NCBI RefSeq assembly: GCF_027887165.1
Contig: NC_077227.1
Location: 447,144,462-447,208,461 of the forward strand
Reading direction: 5' to 3'
DNA: 64,000 bases
From: Monodelphis domestica
Lineage: Eukaryota; Chordata; Mammalia; Didelphimorphia; Didelphidae
The notes beneath the pieces were generated by a model. The model did no database searches, was not told where the DNA came from, and was given only the letters and a program-made list of their open reading frames with translations. Made by a program: the position numbers and the translations under genes. How positions within the stretch are numbered: position 1 is the first letter of the stretch; every line of letters begins with the position of its first letter. Below, in pieces: positions 33,275-44,328 of the stretch.

Positions 33275-33880
33275 GCATTTAGGATGAAATGGTCTAGGTT
33301 TGAATCTCAAACTTTTCTACTTATTACTGTTTTTAAATTTTATTTTTTATTCTATACTATTTCCATATTATGTCAATCCAACTTTAATAATCATTTACTG
33401 ACATTTTCAGATCCTTGTTCTCTCTCCCTTTCCTCCCTCTCTCACCTCCCCAAGACAACATAATAAAATATAATTGTGCATGTGCTATCATGCAATACAT
33501 ATTTCCATGTTTGTCATGTTGCATAAGAATATCACTTATACTATAGAAAAATTCATGAAGAAAATAAAGTGAAAAGTGGCATGTGAAAAAGGTGAAAAAT
33601 CAGCATTCAGACTCTATCAGTTCCTTCTGTGGTGGTGGCTAGCCTTTTTTTTTTATCATAGATCCCTTGGAGTTGTCTTGGATCCTTGCATTGTTGATAA
33701 TATGAAGTCATTCACAGTTGATCATACTTTATTGCTATTACGGTTGCTATTTACCACTCATATGACATTGAACAAGTTCCTTTTGCTATTGGGGCCTCAG
33801 TTTCTTTATCAGTAAAATGAAGGGGTTGGACTAATAGACCCACCTCTACGTTTCCTTGTGGTTCTGAATTCAATATTATT
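33275..33880 (+). mobile_element. MIR SINE split by an antisense LINE insertion
   Basis: The MIR 5' part ends in 'tttctacttattactg' (about 33325). Its continuation 'atttaccactcatatgacattgaacaagttcc' starts at about 33743 and runs to the 'ggggttggactaatagaccc' tail. The intervening 415 bp (33326-33742) is antisense LINE 3' sequence of L1/HAL1 type ('gttgatcatactttattgc', 'cttggatccttgcattgttg'). Confidence 0.65.
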
Positions 33881-33949
33881 ATGAAACTGGTTAAAATCTG
33901 TTCATAGCAGGTCTGATGACCAACCTATAGGGATTTTTGGGTTTATTTT

Positions 33950-34200
33950 AAAGACATTTATTTGTCTTTTTAATTTAATTTTTATTTTCACTTCCAAATC
34001 TTCCTTTTTTGTGCCTCTCCCCTACTCTCTGAAACAGCAAAACATATAATACCCTTTATATATATGAAGGTATTTCTTAAAAAAAAAAACAACCTACTTT
34101 CCCCTTTTTATCAGCTTTACTCCCTCAGGTAGATATTACATAAACTCTGACTTTCTCAAATGGGCACTAAAATTTGGAAAAGGTTAGACTTTCTTCAGAG
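33950..34200 (-). mobile_element. LINE 3' fragment (probable L1/HAL1 type)
   Basis: 'atttaatttttattttcacttccaaatcttcc', 'cagcaaaacatataatacc'. A related antisense piece is at 34800-35010 ('agcggttcctataaatctttcccatgc'), with SINE insertions between. Confidence 0.5.
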
Positions 34201-34261
34201 CCAAGCATGGCTATTATAATTCTGCAGCACCGTTTGATTGTTTATTCCATTTACACTGTTG

Positions 34262-34480
34262 TAGTCTTTGGTGGTGTTGTCGTTGTTTGCCCCTGTTTTC
34301 AAAGATCAGTGATATCATAGGGTGATGTCTTGACTTGTGTGTGAATTACATTTAAGTGAGGCAGAGTTGCAAGTCATCAAGCCTCACCGACTCTTCCAGT
34401 CAAAAGTCAAGATGACTGGCAAAGGCTCCGGATGTAGTGGATGACCTTGGCTTCCTCCATATCTAACCAAGCTCTAAGCA
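34262..34480 (-). mobile_element. RTE-tailed SINE
   Basis: Reverse copy of the element at 37740: 'tcgttgtttgcccctgttttcaaagatcagtgatatc' tail, 'cttaagtgaggcagagttgc'-like middle, 'caagatgactggcaaaggctccgg'. Confidence 0.75.
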
Positions 34481-34491
34481 CTCCATTATAT

Positions 34492-34740
34492 GGAGCAGCT
34501 AAGTGGTACAGTGGATAGAGTGCTGGGCTTGGAGTTAGGAAGACATCTTCCTAACTTCCTAAGAGACACTTGCTAGCTGTGTGATCCAGGGCAAGTCACT
34601 TTCTCCCATTTGCCTCAGTTTCCTTATCTGTAAAAGGAGCTAGAGAAGGAATAGGCAAACCACTCCAGTATCTTTGCAAAGAAAATCTCCAATGGGGTCA
34701 CAAAGTGTCAGAAATGACTTAAATATGGCTGAATGCATAG
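34492..34740 (+). mobile_element. MAR1-like long SINE
   Basis: 'gcagctaagtggtacagtgg', 'gtgtgatccagggcaagtcac', 'ggcaaaccactccagtatctttgc', 'ggggtcacaaagtgtcag'. Confidence 0.9.
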
Positions 34741-35224
34741 TTTAATAGGATAATTTCCTTACCCTTTTACCCTTCTTTCCCACTCAACCTTCCCAAAAAT
34801 AAACTGGATTTTTTATGTTTCCTTCTTGTTCTTTCCCCTAACAAATCCCACAATAACAATAGTTATTTTATATATTTTGTTTTCATTTTTGCTCATTTTG
34901 CAGCGGTTCCTATAAATCTTTCCCATGCTTTTCTGTATTTATCATATTCTTCATTTCTTATAGGGAACTATATTCATCATTTTAACTTGAAATATAGTGG
35001 AAAGAATTTTACTTTTTAATTAAAAAGAGCAATTCTTACCAACCATAATCAGGTATAAGTTGGGTTCCATTATTTTCATGGACTACCAAATTATAGGCAG
35101 CCGCAGCTTGCTGAGTTTAGGATGGTGCCCTCCCCACAGTAGGCACTAAAATAAAATCCTTAGACACATAGAAAAACAATTCCCCTCATATTTCTTTCAG
35201 CACATCATGTAGGTTTCCAATATC

Positions 35225-35400
35225 TCTTGCCTGACAGTCACCCTGTAAGATAGATAGGCATCGAATGGTTTAGCATCCACCTTTTACTGAAGTAGAAACT
35301 GAAGTTCAGAGTTCATGAGATCTGCCTTGGGTCACAGGTAGAAAAGGATCTAAGCTGGGGCTAGATCTCAGCAGTGTGCCCAGTCTGGTGCTCTTTTAGC
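35225..35400 (-). mobile_element. MIR-type SINE
   Basis: 'accttttactgaagtagaaactgaag', 'gccttgggtcacagg', 'ctggtgctcttttagc'. Confidence 0.6.
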
Positions 35401-36165
35401 TGTGCACCCTTTTAGAGAGTGTGGAAGTAATACAAATGGGTAAGCATCTTGAGCAAACGTATTAGGTATCTTTTGGGGGTAGGAGGCAGAGGAGAAGGGC
35501 ATTTGTGTCATATGATGGTGTGTCTGGAGACGACCAGGCTCTGATCTGTCTGAAATGATGTGATTAGCTATGTACTAATGGCCTGTGAAGTTAATGTTCC
35601 TCCTGGGTGGGCAGCTTCAGACTTTTATGGAATGATATCAAGAGAGAGCTTTAGAAATCACCGGGGAATTAGGGATGTTCAACTTCATGAAATGCACTCA
35701 GGCAAAGATGCTTCCACTAGCACTGAAGTTCCCTTTTCACAGCCAGTAAAGGGCCTCCTTTTAGAACAGATACAGAGAGAAAAGAGATGTCTGCTCCCAC
35801 AAAGGAGGAACATTACTCTACTTAGAGGATTTTGTAATTATATTCATTTGAAATAATCAAGCATTTCTACCCATTAAGGGAATTTTAAAGGAGGTGACTG
35901 AGAGTGTAATCCAGCCATTTTCCAGAGCAGCTTCACATTGTTCGAGCTAAGAAAAGAAGTTGAAAAATATAGATTAGTCTTTCATGTAGGGGGAAAAAAA
36001 GTGAATGTGTTTGGGTGGAGCAGGAGACTAAGGACCAGGCTGTGAGACCCAGAGCCTATAAAGGAGCCTGCTTCTAAGCAAAATGAGTTAAGAAGTCACT
36101 GGTACTGGTCAGAGTGAAGCAGGCTATGCAGGTCTGCCCTCAGGTCTTTCCTTCATGATAGACAT
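35401..36165. other. unique sequence, possible conserved element
   Basis: No repeat core. 35540-35960 is AT-balanced with ATTA/TTAAT words and a 98-codon frame (35560-35856) without a recognisable domain. 36055-36070 contains a TATAAA but no other promoter sign. Confidence 0.3.
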
Positions 36166-36275
36166 GGGCAAGGCATTGAGGATAGAACAAAAATGAAATA
36201 ATCACTGCCCCCACCCAGTGAGCTCACATTCTACTGGAGGAGATGACATATATATATATAGTGCAGAAACAACAG
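36165..36275 (+). mobile_element. ancient interspersed repeat
   Basis: 'gggcaaggcattgaggatag', 'cactgcccccacccagtgagctcacattctactgg'. Same family as at 14070. Confidence 0.5.
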
Positions 36276-36289
36276 ATAGGAACTAGATC

Positions 36290-36500
36290 TGTGATTTCAG
36301 AATATAGGGAACTTCCTAGTGAGGAAACTGTCACTACCAAGGCACGTTAGCACCTCTTCTGCAACTTACTGTCTTAGAAATTTGCCTAGAAACTGAAAAG
36401 TTAAGTGACTCATCCAGGATAACACAGCAAGTAGGAATCAGAGGTGAGACTTGAATCCAGGACTCTAAAGCCAGCTTTTTATTCATGATACCATGCTACT
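36290..36500 (-). mobile_element. MIR/THER-type SINE
   Basis: 'gaggaaactgtcactaccaaggca', 'gcaacttactgtcttagaaatttgcctag', 'ttaagtgactcatccagg', 'cttctcatttattc' end. Confidence 0.65.
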
Positions 36501-36659
36501 TCTCATTTATTCTACATACAGAATAAATAAATGCTTATTGTGACCAGTGCTAAGGACATAGTTGGGGCATAATAAAGATCTTTAGGAAACACTACAGATG
36601 ACTTTTCCTCTCTGAAAGCCAGAGCTTGTTTCTATTTCAAGCCCCTAATCACACTTAGC

Positions 36660-37390
36660 TGTCCTGTAAGAACACAGTGATTTGCCCTTCCATGATGCGA
36701 ACATTAATGGCCTTTTCCCATGAGCACAAAGAAAGTTCGGGACGTAAATATCAAGGTGCACTGAGCTGCACAAGCACGTGGCCAACTGCTGCCCTCCTCA
36801 TTGAGATTCATGCTCTTGGCACCTGGGCCACCTTTGCTGGAATTCAGAAGCAAGACAGGGGGCCCCGGGCAGCTAGTTTGCTCTGCCTTAAGTCACCCAG
36901 GAATTCAAGCGCAGGGACGTGTGCTGGGGACAGTGGCGCTGCTTTAATTACTTTTTAAGTCTTCCCTCTTTCTTGGGCGCTCTGCATTCTGATGGAACGA
37001 GAGCAGCAGTCTCCACTGTATTGAAATGGTATTTTTTTAGTGCGCCAATCACTGTGTCCAGTTGACTAAGACATTTCGGGGGAGAAGCAGGTGCATTTAC
37101 TTTTCAAGTATTATTTTACTAATCAATTGAAAAATTACCTCCATGAATGACAGAAGTGCAGACCTTTGGAGTATTTCATTAAAAGGAGCAAACATTAATT
37201 ACAAATCCAGTCCAACCTTTTGCAGACATAAATTATGGGACTGATCTATTTTCTCCATGTTTAATTGCAAGCAGTGACTAGTTCTTTAAATTATTATCTG
37301 CTAAGGCATGAATGAAATTAGAATTTATGGACTGGTATCCTGCAGCCTTATGTGTGCCCAATAAGTCGACTGAAGTCAGACTGGGTCCTT
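36660..37390. promoter_or_regulatory. candidate conserved noncoding element
   Basis: About 730 bp without repeat signatures. A GC-richer half (36720-36950) with CpGs and CACGTG at 36774 passes to an AT-rich half with many TTAAT, ATTA and AATTA words (37090-37330). It resembles a developmental enhancer block. Nothing coding is evident: the 93-codon frame at 36677 has no domain. Confidence 0.35.
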
Positions 37391-37640
37391 GATAGCCCAA
37401 TGGGATGTTGCTGAGAAAGTGAACAACACCTGACACTGGGGTCAGCTAAAAAGCTTTGGTAGGAAACGAAGTCATTCAGATGTTTAGGAGCTATCAAGAG
37501 AAAAGAATGATGTTTATTATTGTGTTTACCATAATTATTCCAAGATGAGCCCTTTCAAGCTTGGAATCTGAGATTTTTCGTAGGGCACCTAGCCAGACTA
37601 TTTAGAGGGTGAGAGTGACAGAAGGAGAGCATGCTGGGAG
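37391..37640. other. unassigned sequence
   Basis: Unique-looking flank between the candidate element and the MIR. Nothing recognised. Confidence 0.3.
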
Positions 37641-38350
37641 TGAAAGGAAGGGCATCATAGTTTTGGAGCATTGGGAAAATGATACATTTTTGAGTCAAAA
37701 GAACAATTTTAATCCTGGTTCTGTCACTTAGTACCTGGGGGTATATGAGCTGTCCAGGGAGGACTAGTACTTCTGGTATGAGGGCTTTCTCACCCCCTTT
37801 CAGGGCAGCTCATCCATTTTCAGTGTCCACCTTTCACCCAACTCTTACCTGTGACTCTATGAATCTGTAGCTGTAACACAGAGGCCACAGCCTGGTAAAA
37901 CCCTCTCAGCAGATAGTCCAAACCAGGGCCATTGGTGAATGGTGGGGATATCTACCTCAAGCATGTGAAGATTTCCTCTGGTGGAATGGGTCGATGAGAG
38001 CAGTTTGTTTCAATAGCCACAAAAGCAGCTAAAGCAGGTGCTGTGGAGCACTTCGAGCTTAGTTAGACTTTGAAGATGCTGGGGTCATCGCCTGTATCTT
38101 GGGCAGTCATTCTGACTTTTGTCTCGACACTGGATTTCAATGACTGAAGAGTCACTGATGATGACTATGTGTGAGTCTGCCTCACTTAAATTCAGTTACT
38201 GTGTAGTCAGGTCAGTACCATGTGATGACCTTTGTCCTCTTCAAAAACGAAGGATAAACAACAACCTCAGACAAGTCACTTAACATCTCAGCCCCATTTT
38301 CTTCATCTATAAAATAAAGGGTGTCCCTCTAAGTTCTGAATGCCTAATCC
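37640..38350 (+). mobile_element. MIR SINE interrupted by an RTE-tailed SINE
   Basis: The MIR runs 37640-37736 ('tcctggttctgtcacttagtacctg') and resumes at 38265 with 'cctcagacaagtcacttaac' through 'ttctgaatgcctaatcc'. The break falls inside one MIR sentence, so the intervening element entered afterwards. Confidence 0.75.
37737..38264 (+). mobile_element. RTE-tailed SINE, near full length
   Basis: About 525 bp: 'ggtaaaaccctctcagcag', 'ggtgaatggtggggatatc', 'tggaatgggtcgatgagagc', 'gtctgcctcacttaaattcag', ending in 'cttcaaaaacgaaggataaacaacaacc', the marsupial RTE-type 3' tail. It shares this tail with the copy at 34262. Confidence 0.8.
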
Positions 38351-38399
38351 TAAGAATATCTCCTACAAAAGTGGGGAGGGACATATACTGATAAAATAA

Positions 38400-38540
38400 C
38401 CATTTGATCAAACCATCACTCAACAAGCATTTTTTTGGGGGGACAAGCATTTGTTGAGCACCTTGACACTGATAATACAATGATAAAGAAAAAAGAGCAA
38501 GAACTTTGCAGTCTAGTCATGAAACATAGTATATATACTG
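38400..38540 (+). mobile_element. ancient interspersed repeat
   Basis: 'caagcatttgttgagcacc', 'cactgataatacaatgataaag', 'tttgcagtctagtcatg'. Same family as at 14070. Confidence 0.5.
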
Positions 38541-38629
38541 TTTATAACATTACTACATAACCAAAACAAAACAATAGAACGGTGGAGAGCATTAGCAGCT
38601 AGGAGGGTCAGGAAATACTTCATATAGAA

Positions 38630-38740
38630 GAAATTCTCTGGCATTTAAAAAACCCTTAGTAACTGGGCCCGCTCTTACCCTTCCAGGCTTCTTATACTTT
38701 GCTAACCCTCATATACTCTGTGACCAGTAAAGCTGATCCT
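38630..38740 (+). mobile_element. L2 LINE fragment
   Basis: 'ctgggcccgctcttacccttccaggcttcttatactttgc' and 'atactctgtgaccagtaaagctgatcc', an L2 segment cut by the HAL1-like insertion. Confidence 0.55.
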
Positions 38741-38744
38741 TTTC

Positions 38745-40885
38745 ATTTAGGAGACAAGATGATGGAGTAGAGGCAGCAACCCAGCCAAATCCTCCCAATA
38801 GTCCCCTCCAAACAACTTTAAAATAATGCTTCAAATTGAATTTAGGTACACAGAGCCAACGAAAGGTCAAGGTGAGACATTCGTCCAGCCTACAACAACT
38901 TAAGAGGTCAAAAGGAGAGGTTTTGATAGTGGATTTAGAGCCAGCCCAGAGTGCATGTGTTGACAGTAGCAATGGTAGGCATTGGAGGTGGCTGCAACAG
39001 AGGTCACAATAGCTTCCAGAACTGTCATATCAGCCTAAAAAGCAACTGGGCAACCAATAAGAAAGAGATTACATGGGAGCTTCTCTTGGTACTGGGTACA
39101 AGACTTGGTAGTGTTCAGCAACTCTGTTGCCTACACATAGGACCAGGTAGCAGTTCTAGGGTGAAGAGGTTTGTGTTTGTGGTCAGTCACAAGGGAGCAG
39201 GAGCCCTGGCCACAGTACCAAGGCAGAAAGAATTAGTGTTTTCAGCTGCAGGAAAGTGGGGCTTGAAGTCATGGTTCTAAGACACTAGCACTTGTAGCTG
39301 CAGAGGAGCAGGAGCCTTTCCTAGATAAAGACCGTAACACAGACCAGAAGAAGAGCAGTGACCACAGTTCCCTAGACCCTAGATCACATCACCTTAGAAG
39401 CACTGACAGATCCCCAGAATTAGCTCTGAAAATAGCAGCACAAAAAATGTATGAAGCTTAGACAATGCCTTTCCACTCCCCAGTGTGCAAAGTCCAATTT
39501 TAACATAAAGTTCAAAGTCAAGAAGTAGACCGGGGAGCAAACAAGAACAAAAAAAGAACTTGACCATAAAGAGCTGCTTCTACATCAGAGAAAATCAAGT
39601 CACAAATTTAGAAGAAGACAATGATCTGAATATGGCCACGAGTAAAGCCTCAAAGGAAAAATACCAATTGGACATAAACCCAACAAGAATTCTTAAAACG
39701 GCTAAAAAGAAAAAAAGTGGTAGAGGAAAAACTGAGAAAATAAATGAGAATGATACAAGAAAATTATGAAAATGATAATTTATAGCATGGGAAAATGTAT
39801 GAATAATCTTTAAGAAAATAACACCTTAAAAAACCAGAATTATCCAATTCATTGAGGAGACACAAAAATTCATTGAAGAAAGAAACTTCTTTAAAAAAGC
39901 AGAATTGACCAAATGGAAAAGGAGATACAAAAACTCACAGAAGAAAATAATTTTCTGAAAATTAGAATTGGGCAAGTGGAAGCTACTAGTGATTCCACAA
40001 AACATCAAGAAACAATAAAACAAAGTCACAATAATTTTTATATGAGAAAATTTTAAATTGTAGATTGTGAATGTGAAATATCTCATTGGGAAAACAACAA
40101 ATCTGGAAAATAAACAAAGAAAAGATAATTTAAGAATTTTTGGAGTATCTTAAAGCCATGATAAAAAGAGTGTGGACATCACATTTCAAGAAAATGTAAA
40201 GGAAAACTGCCCCAAATATCTTAGATATAGAGGGTAAAACAGAAATTGAAAGAATTCATTGATCATCTCTTGAAAGTGATCCCAAAGTGAAAACTCTCAG
40301 AAATAATATAATCAACTTCCAGAGCTCCAGTCAAGGAGAAAATATTACAAGCAGCCAGAAAAAATAATTTGAATACCATGGAGCCACAGTCACATGATAT
40401 TTAGGAGCTTATACAATAAAAGAGAGGAGGATTTGGAATATGATATTCTGGAAGACAGTTTTCAGAAGAGGAAATCATAGCTATATCTATAGCCATATAA
40501 AAAATACTAAATTAGTACTGATTAGAGAAATGTAAATTAAACCAACTTTGAAGTACTACCTTACAGCTATCAGAAATGACAAATTCTGGAGGAGATGAGG
40601 GAAAAAGTTTTACTAAATGAATTGTTGGTGGAGTTGTGAATTGATCCAATCATTCTAGAGAAAAATTTACAATTATGCCCAAAAGTCTATGAAACTGTGC
40701 AAATTCAGCAACACCACTACTATGTCTATACCCCAAAAAGAACAAAGAAAAAGGAAAAAGACACATATGTACAAAACTATTTATAGCAACTCTTTTTATG
40801 GCAGCAAAGATTTAGAAATCGAGAAGATGCTCATCAATTGGGAAATAGCTTAACAGGTTATGGCATATGATTGTGATGGTATACT
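38745..40885 (+). mobile_element. HAL1-like (half-L1) LINE
   Basis: Starts with a 5' UTR-like 'gacaagatgatggagtagaggcagc'. An ORF1 relic runs about 39560-40470 and passes directly at about 40475 into L1 3' sequence ('ttttcagaagaggaaatc', 'tgattagagaaatgtaaatt', 'gttggtggagttgtgaattgatcc', 'catcaattgggaaatagc'). The endonuclease and polymerase parts of ORF2 are missing. HAL1 elements are known to carry ORF1 without ORF2. Whether this junction is ancestral to the subfamily or a private deletion cannot be told from one copy. Confidence 0.7.
39560..40470 (+). pseudogene. HAL1/L1 ORF1 pseudogene
   Basis: The frame opens with a segment ending in Lys-rich 'KTAKKKKSGRGKTEK' (39560-39769). It then breaks repeatedly through a coiled-coil region (39800-40090) and a C-terminal RNA-binding region marked by 'ggagccacagtcacatgat' and 'ggatttggaatatgatattctgg'. 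Stops in all frames make it non-coding. Confidence 0.7.
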
Positions 40886-41160
40886 ACTGGCAAACCACTC
40901 CAGAATCTTTGTCAAGAAAACTTGAAATGGATAGCTAGGTGGCTCAGTGGATTGAGAACTGAGTCTGAAGATGGAAGGTCTTAAGTTCAAATATGGCCTC
41001 ATACACTTCCTATAGATGAGGAAAATGAGGCAAACAAAGTTAAGTGACTTGTCCAGAATCACATAGCTAATAAATATCTGAGGCCAGATTTGAACTCAGG
41101 AAGATATGCTTTCCTGACTCCAGGCCCAGTGCTATCCATGATACCACCTTGCTGTCCTGT
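40886..41160. mobile_element. SINE inverted pair
   Basis: 40886-40930 is a MAR1-like middle ('ggcaaaccactccagaatc'). 40931-41012 is a sense tRNA head ('atagctaggtggctcagtgg', 'ttcaaatatggcctcatac'). 41013-41160 is antisense core and head ('gatgaggaaaatgaggcaaac', 'gatttgaactcagg', 'caccttgctgtcc'). The two halves face each other with almost no spacer. Confidence 0.75.
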
Positions 41161-41214
41161 CTTGCATATATATGGTACTTAATTAAATTTTGTTGAATAA
41201 CATGAAATCTTGGC

Positions 41215-41335
41215 CAGCACTCTGGTTTTATAGATGAAGAAAAATGTTTAGAGAAAAGAAAAGACTTGCAAGCTTGAAAGTTTGTGGTAAAACTGGGAAT
41301 AGAACTCCTTATTCAATTCTTACCATACCAACTTC
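41215..41335 (-). mobile_element. THER/MIR-type fragment
   Basis: 'ggttttatagatgaagaaaaatg', 'aaaactgggaatagaactcc', 'ttcttaccatacca'. Confidence 0.5.
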
Positions 41336-41945
41336 AGCAATGATAGAATTGGAGGTAGTAGCATGACCCCCAAAAGCCCCAAAACAAAAACCAACCCAAC
41401 CCACAAGATGAAGTCATTGTCCATCAGACTACAGTTTGGGCTGTCAATGGTACCAGTCATCTGGCATCTACTTCAAACTTAAATTTTTGTCTTCATATCC
41501 TTCCTCACATCAACTGAAACAGTGCCTACTAGTGGTAGCTGCTTCCTAACAAATGTTCATTATCTCCTGTTTTCTTGATTTAGTAGGAAGGGTTCTATTG
41601 AATTTGCTGATATGTGGCCATATAGTTTCTCTCCTACTGTCCTCTCTGACTCTGGCCTCTCCAAGCACACAGGTCTACATTGAGACCTACCAATTTCTTT
41701 GTCTCTGTCCAAAGCAATTTCAGGCATGCATATAGACACACAAAACTGATGCATGCATTGGTAAAGGAGTCAAGATAAAGTTATATTGTTTGGTACTACT
41801 TTAAAAATTATCTTGTTTCCCAGCAAAATTGCTTAGATAAAAATCTTAGACTCATGAATAAATTATCCAATTTGCTCTTGGGTCTTAGAATTGGCTAACT
41901 TTATGTGTGATAACTCTTCAACTGCAATATAATCGGATGAGACTA
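41336..41945. other. unassigned sequence
   Basis: Nothing recognised in about 600 bp. Short frames only. Confidence 0.3.
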
Positions 41946-41948
41946 AAT

Positions 41949-42065
41949 CAGGGGTCCTTAACCTTTGGTTCATGGATCCTTTGGAAGCCTGGTAGATATT
42001 CTCAGAATTATTTTTGAAAGTGCATAAAATAAACTACATCCACAGATTCCTCATAGGGGGTGGAG
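41949..42065 (+). mobile_element. hAT-like DNA transposon fragment
   Basis: Starts CAGGGGTCCTTAACCTTTGG and continues 'catggatcctttggaagcctggtag' and 'agtgcataaaataaactacat', the left end of a known non-autonomous hAT-type mammalian family. The right end is missing. Confidence 0.6.
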
Positions 42066-42084
42066 TGGTTTGCACCCTCCAGAT

Positions 42085-42230
42085 TGAGAAACTCAGGATA
42101 GATGATCTCTAAGATCCCTCTTAAATTTGAAATTCTATGTTCTATATCTTAATATTCTATCTTCTATACTCTAATTGTCTATGTTCCAGGGTTCCTTCCA
42201 AGTCTAGTATTCTATGATTCTATGACTTCC
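42085..42230 (+). repeat. MIR 3' tail with TTCTATG expansion
   Basis: 'gatgatctctaagatccctct' then many variants of ATTCTATGTTCTATA up to 'ttctatgattctatgac'. It looks like slippage in a MIR tail. Confidence 0.6.
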
Positions 42231-43150
42231 TATAGAGCCTAGGAATATGTCACTCCTCTTCTCTACTGAAAGGGACCTAGACAGAGCCTCATGCATGCAG
42301 GAGACAGGTATTATTACCCTGGGAGTTGGAATCTTGCTCTACTCAAACATGCTGGATAATTTTTACTGAGCTTTGCTCTTTTCTCTCGTCCTATCTCATT
42401 TCCCTCATCACCCCCACCCCTATCTATAGACTTTTTTTTCTTAACTTCTGAATCTTATACGTAGATTTTCATGCCCCCATGCTGTGCAAATTACATGGAT
42501 GGCATGAACACCTCCAGTCAAACCACGCACCTTTCTCACCTTGCTGGAGTCTCTAATCAATGAGTACTCTACAGCTCAGCCATTTTCAGAGCCACAAAAA
42601 AGAAAGTGACTACAAAATAGACCAGGAGGAGAATTTCAGGTATAACTATTACTTGCTTTTAATACTTTCAGTCAGACCTTCATGTGAAGGTTAGAAAATG
42701 ATAAAAACCCTTCAGAAATCACAAAAAAAAACTGGCCCTGGCATAATTTACAAAGGGAACATTTCCCAAAAGAAAGAAATACAGCACAGACCTAGGAAGG
42801 AGCAAAGTTTGAACAAGTTGGAAAGACCTGAGTTGAGGGGGGAAATGCCCCTCAAGTCTGGAGAGGAAGCATAGAATAAAGGGATGTGAATGAGAGCTTC
42901 AGTCAACTGGAACTTCCTAGTCAATGACTAGAAAAATGTCTATTTCTCTCTTAAACTCTGAGATTCAGTTACTGGCTACCTAAGTGACAAACTCCTTCTG
43001 CTTTTATTTACCATTTCTCATCCCCAACCATTTCAATCTTACTCAAGTTGAATCCTCAAACTTCTCTGACCTCCCCTTTCACTGTGCCTTCTACAATCCT
43101 GGGCCATCATCAACAAAATTTTTCTCTTTTACCTCTTCCTTTCACGTTCC
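42231..43150. other. unassigned sequence
   Basis: About 900 bp without a repeat core. Unique-looking and moderately AT-rich. Confidence 0.3.
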
Positions 43151-43154
43151 TTCC

Positions 43155-43250
43155 AAACTAAAATAATAATAACAGCAGCAACAGTAATCATTACCATTTA
43201 TATAGAGTTTTATGGTTTTCAAAGTACAGAAGTAACCCAAAATCATTTGC
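43155..43250 (-). mobile_element. MIR-type fragment
   Basis: 'aataataataacagcagc', 'ccatttatatagagttttatgg'. Diverged. Confidence 0.45.
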
Positions 43251-44320
43251 ATAAGATTCTTTTTGATGGTGGAGGTTGACTTCTCAGTGTTACATATCTA
43301 CATAACAGGCAGAGTTGGCAAGAACTTGGTTGAAGAGAGATCCTAGTTTTCTGTCTTCTAGTTTTGAGAAAGACATACAGTTCCAGATTCTCATCAGGTC
43401 CCTGAAGGGAGAGAACGACTCTGGGAAGAAACCGACATGTAAATGAGTGGCATCTCAATCATGTCTCCATCCCTAATTTACTATATTAGAGACTAGTGAA
43501 TTTCATTTTAGATGAGGTCTAGAATTCTATCTTGGTTGAGCTAAGATACCTCATTTAAAGTGGGATAGGTCATTTGCTCTGTGTGTTGTCTGATATATTT
43601 TCATCTATCCATTCTCTAATGTCTGTTTGCTCTCAGCTTGGATAAATTGGTTTATTTGCTACTTTTTGTGTGCTTTCTTTGTGGAGCTAGCATTTTGTGG
43701 GAGAAGAGGAGAGGAGTTGAGCCTTAGATACAAAGCTTGGAGCACCCTTTCTCCATCAAAAGAGTGATCAAGAGCTCATTTTTAACTTAGAAATTATTTT
43801 CCTTAGACTAGAAACATTTTAAGGGAAATATAGATATGATTCTAGCTTGGTACCCTTTTCTGAGGAGAGCAGAGCAAGTACCAATCTCTTATATCCCCTC
43901 TTGGAAGAAATAATAGTCCCTTTGAAGAAAAGTAGACTGAAGAAAGTAGAGATATCTTCATGCCTCCCTGAAAGCCATATTGACACAGATTTTTATGGAC
44001 ACAATTAACCTACTTGGGCAACACATATACACAAACACATTATACAAAAGTTACATTTTTAGATCCTCACTACAACCCTGTGAGATAGGTGCAGTCATAG
44101 AAATTTGTTTCATCTATAAGATTTTGTATCCTTGTTCATCTTCACTAGCACGAGCTGTACCTTCTCTCCTATTGTGATACTTTGGGCTAGGAAGAGGAGT
44201 AGGAGGAAGACTTCTTGCCCTTCACTGTCCCCAGATTCTCCTTCTGCTTCTGCCTGTCAGCATCATCTTTTTCTTGGTAGGTCACTCTGTTACACTACCC
44301 TATCCAGGTCCTTATTGCTG
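43251..44320. other. mostly unassigned sequence
   Basis: A small antisense MIR piece at about 44035-44105 ('cctcactacaaccctgtgagataggtgcag') is the only recognised element. The rest is unique-looking. Confidence 0.35.
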
Positions 44321-44328
44321 TCATTATC

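Noticed and set aside
35560..35856. Coding exon
   Set aside because: No domain, no clear splice pair and isolated. Treated as noncoding.
36050..36075. Core promoter from a TATAAA
   Set aside because: Isolated motif with no initiator, CpG island or downstream gene.
36677..36958. Coding exon
   Set aside because: No recognisable domain. The composition fits a noncoding conserved block better.
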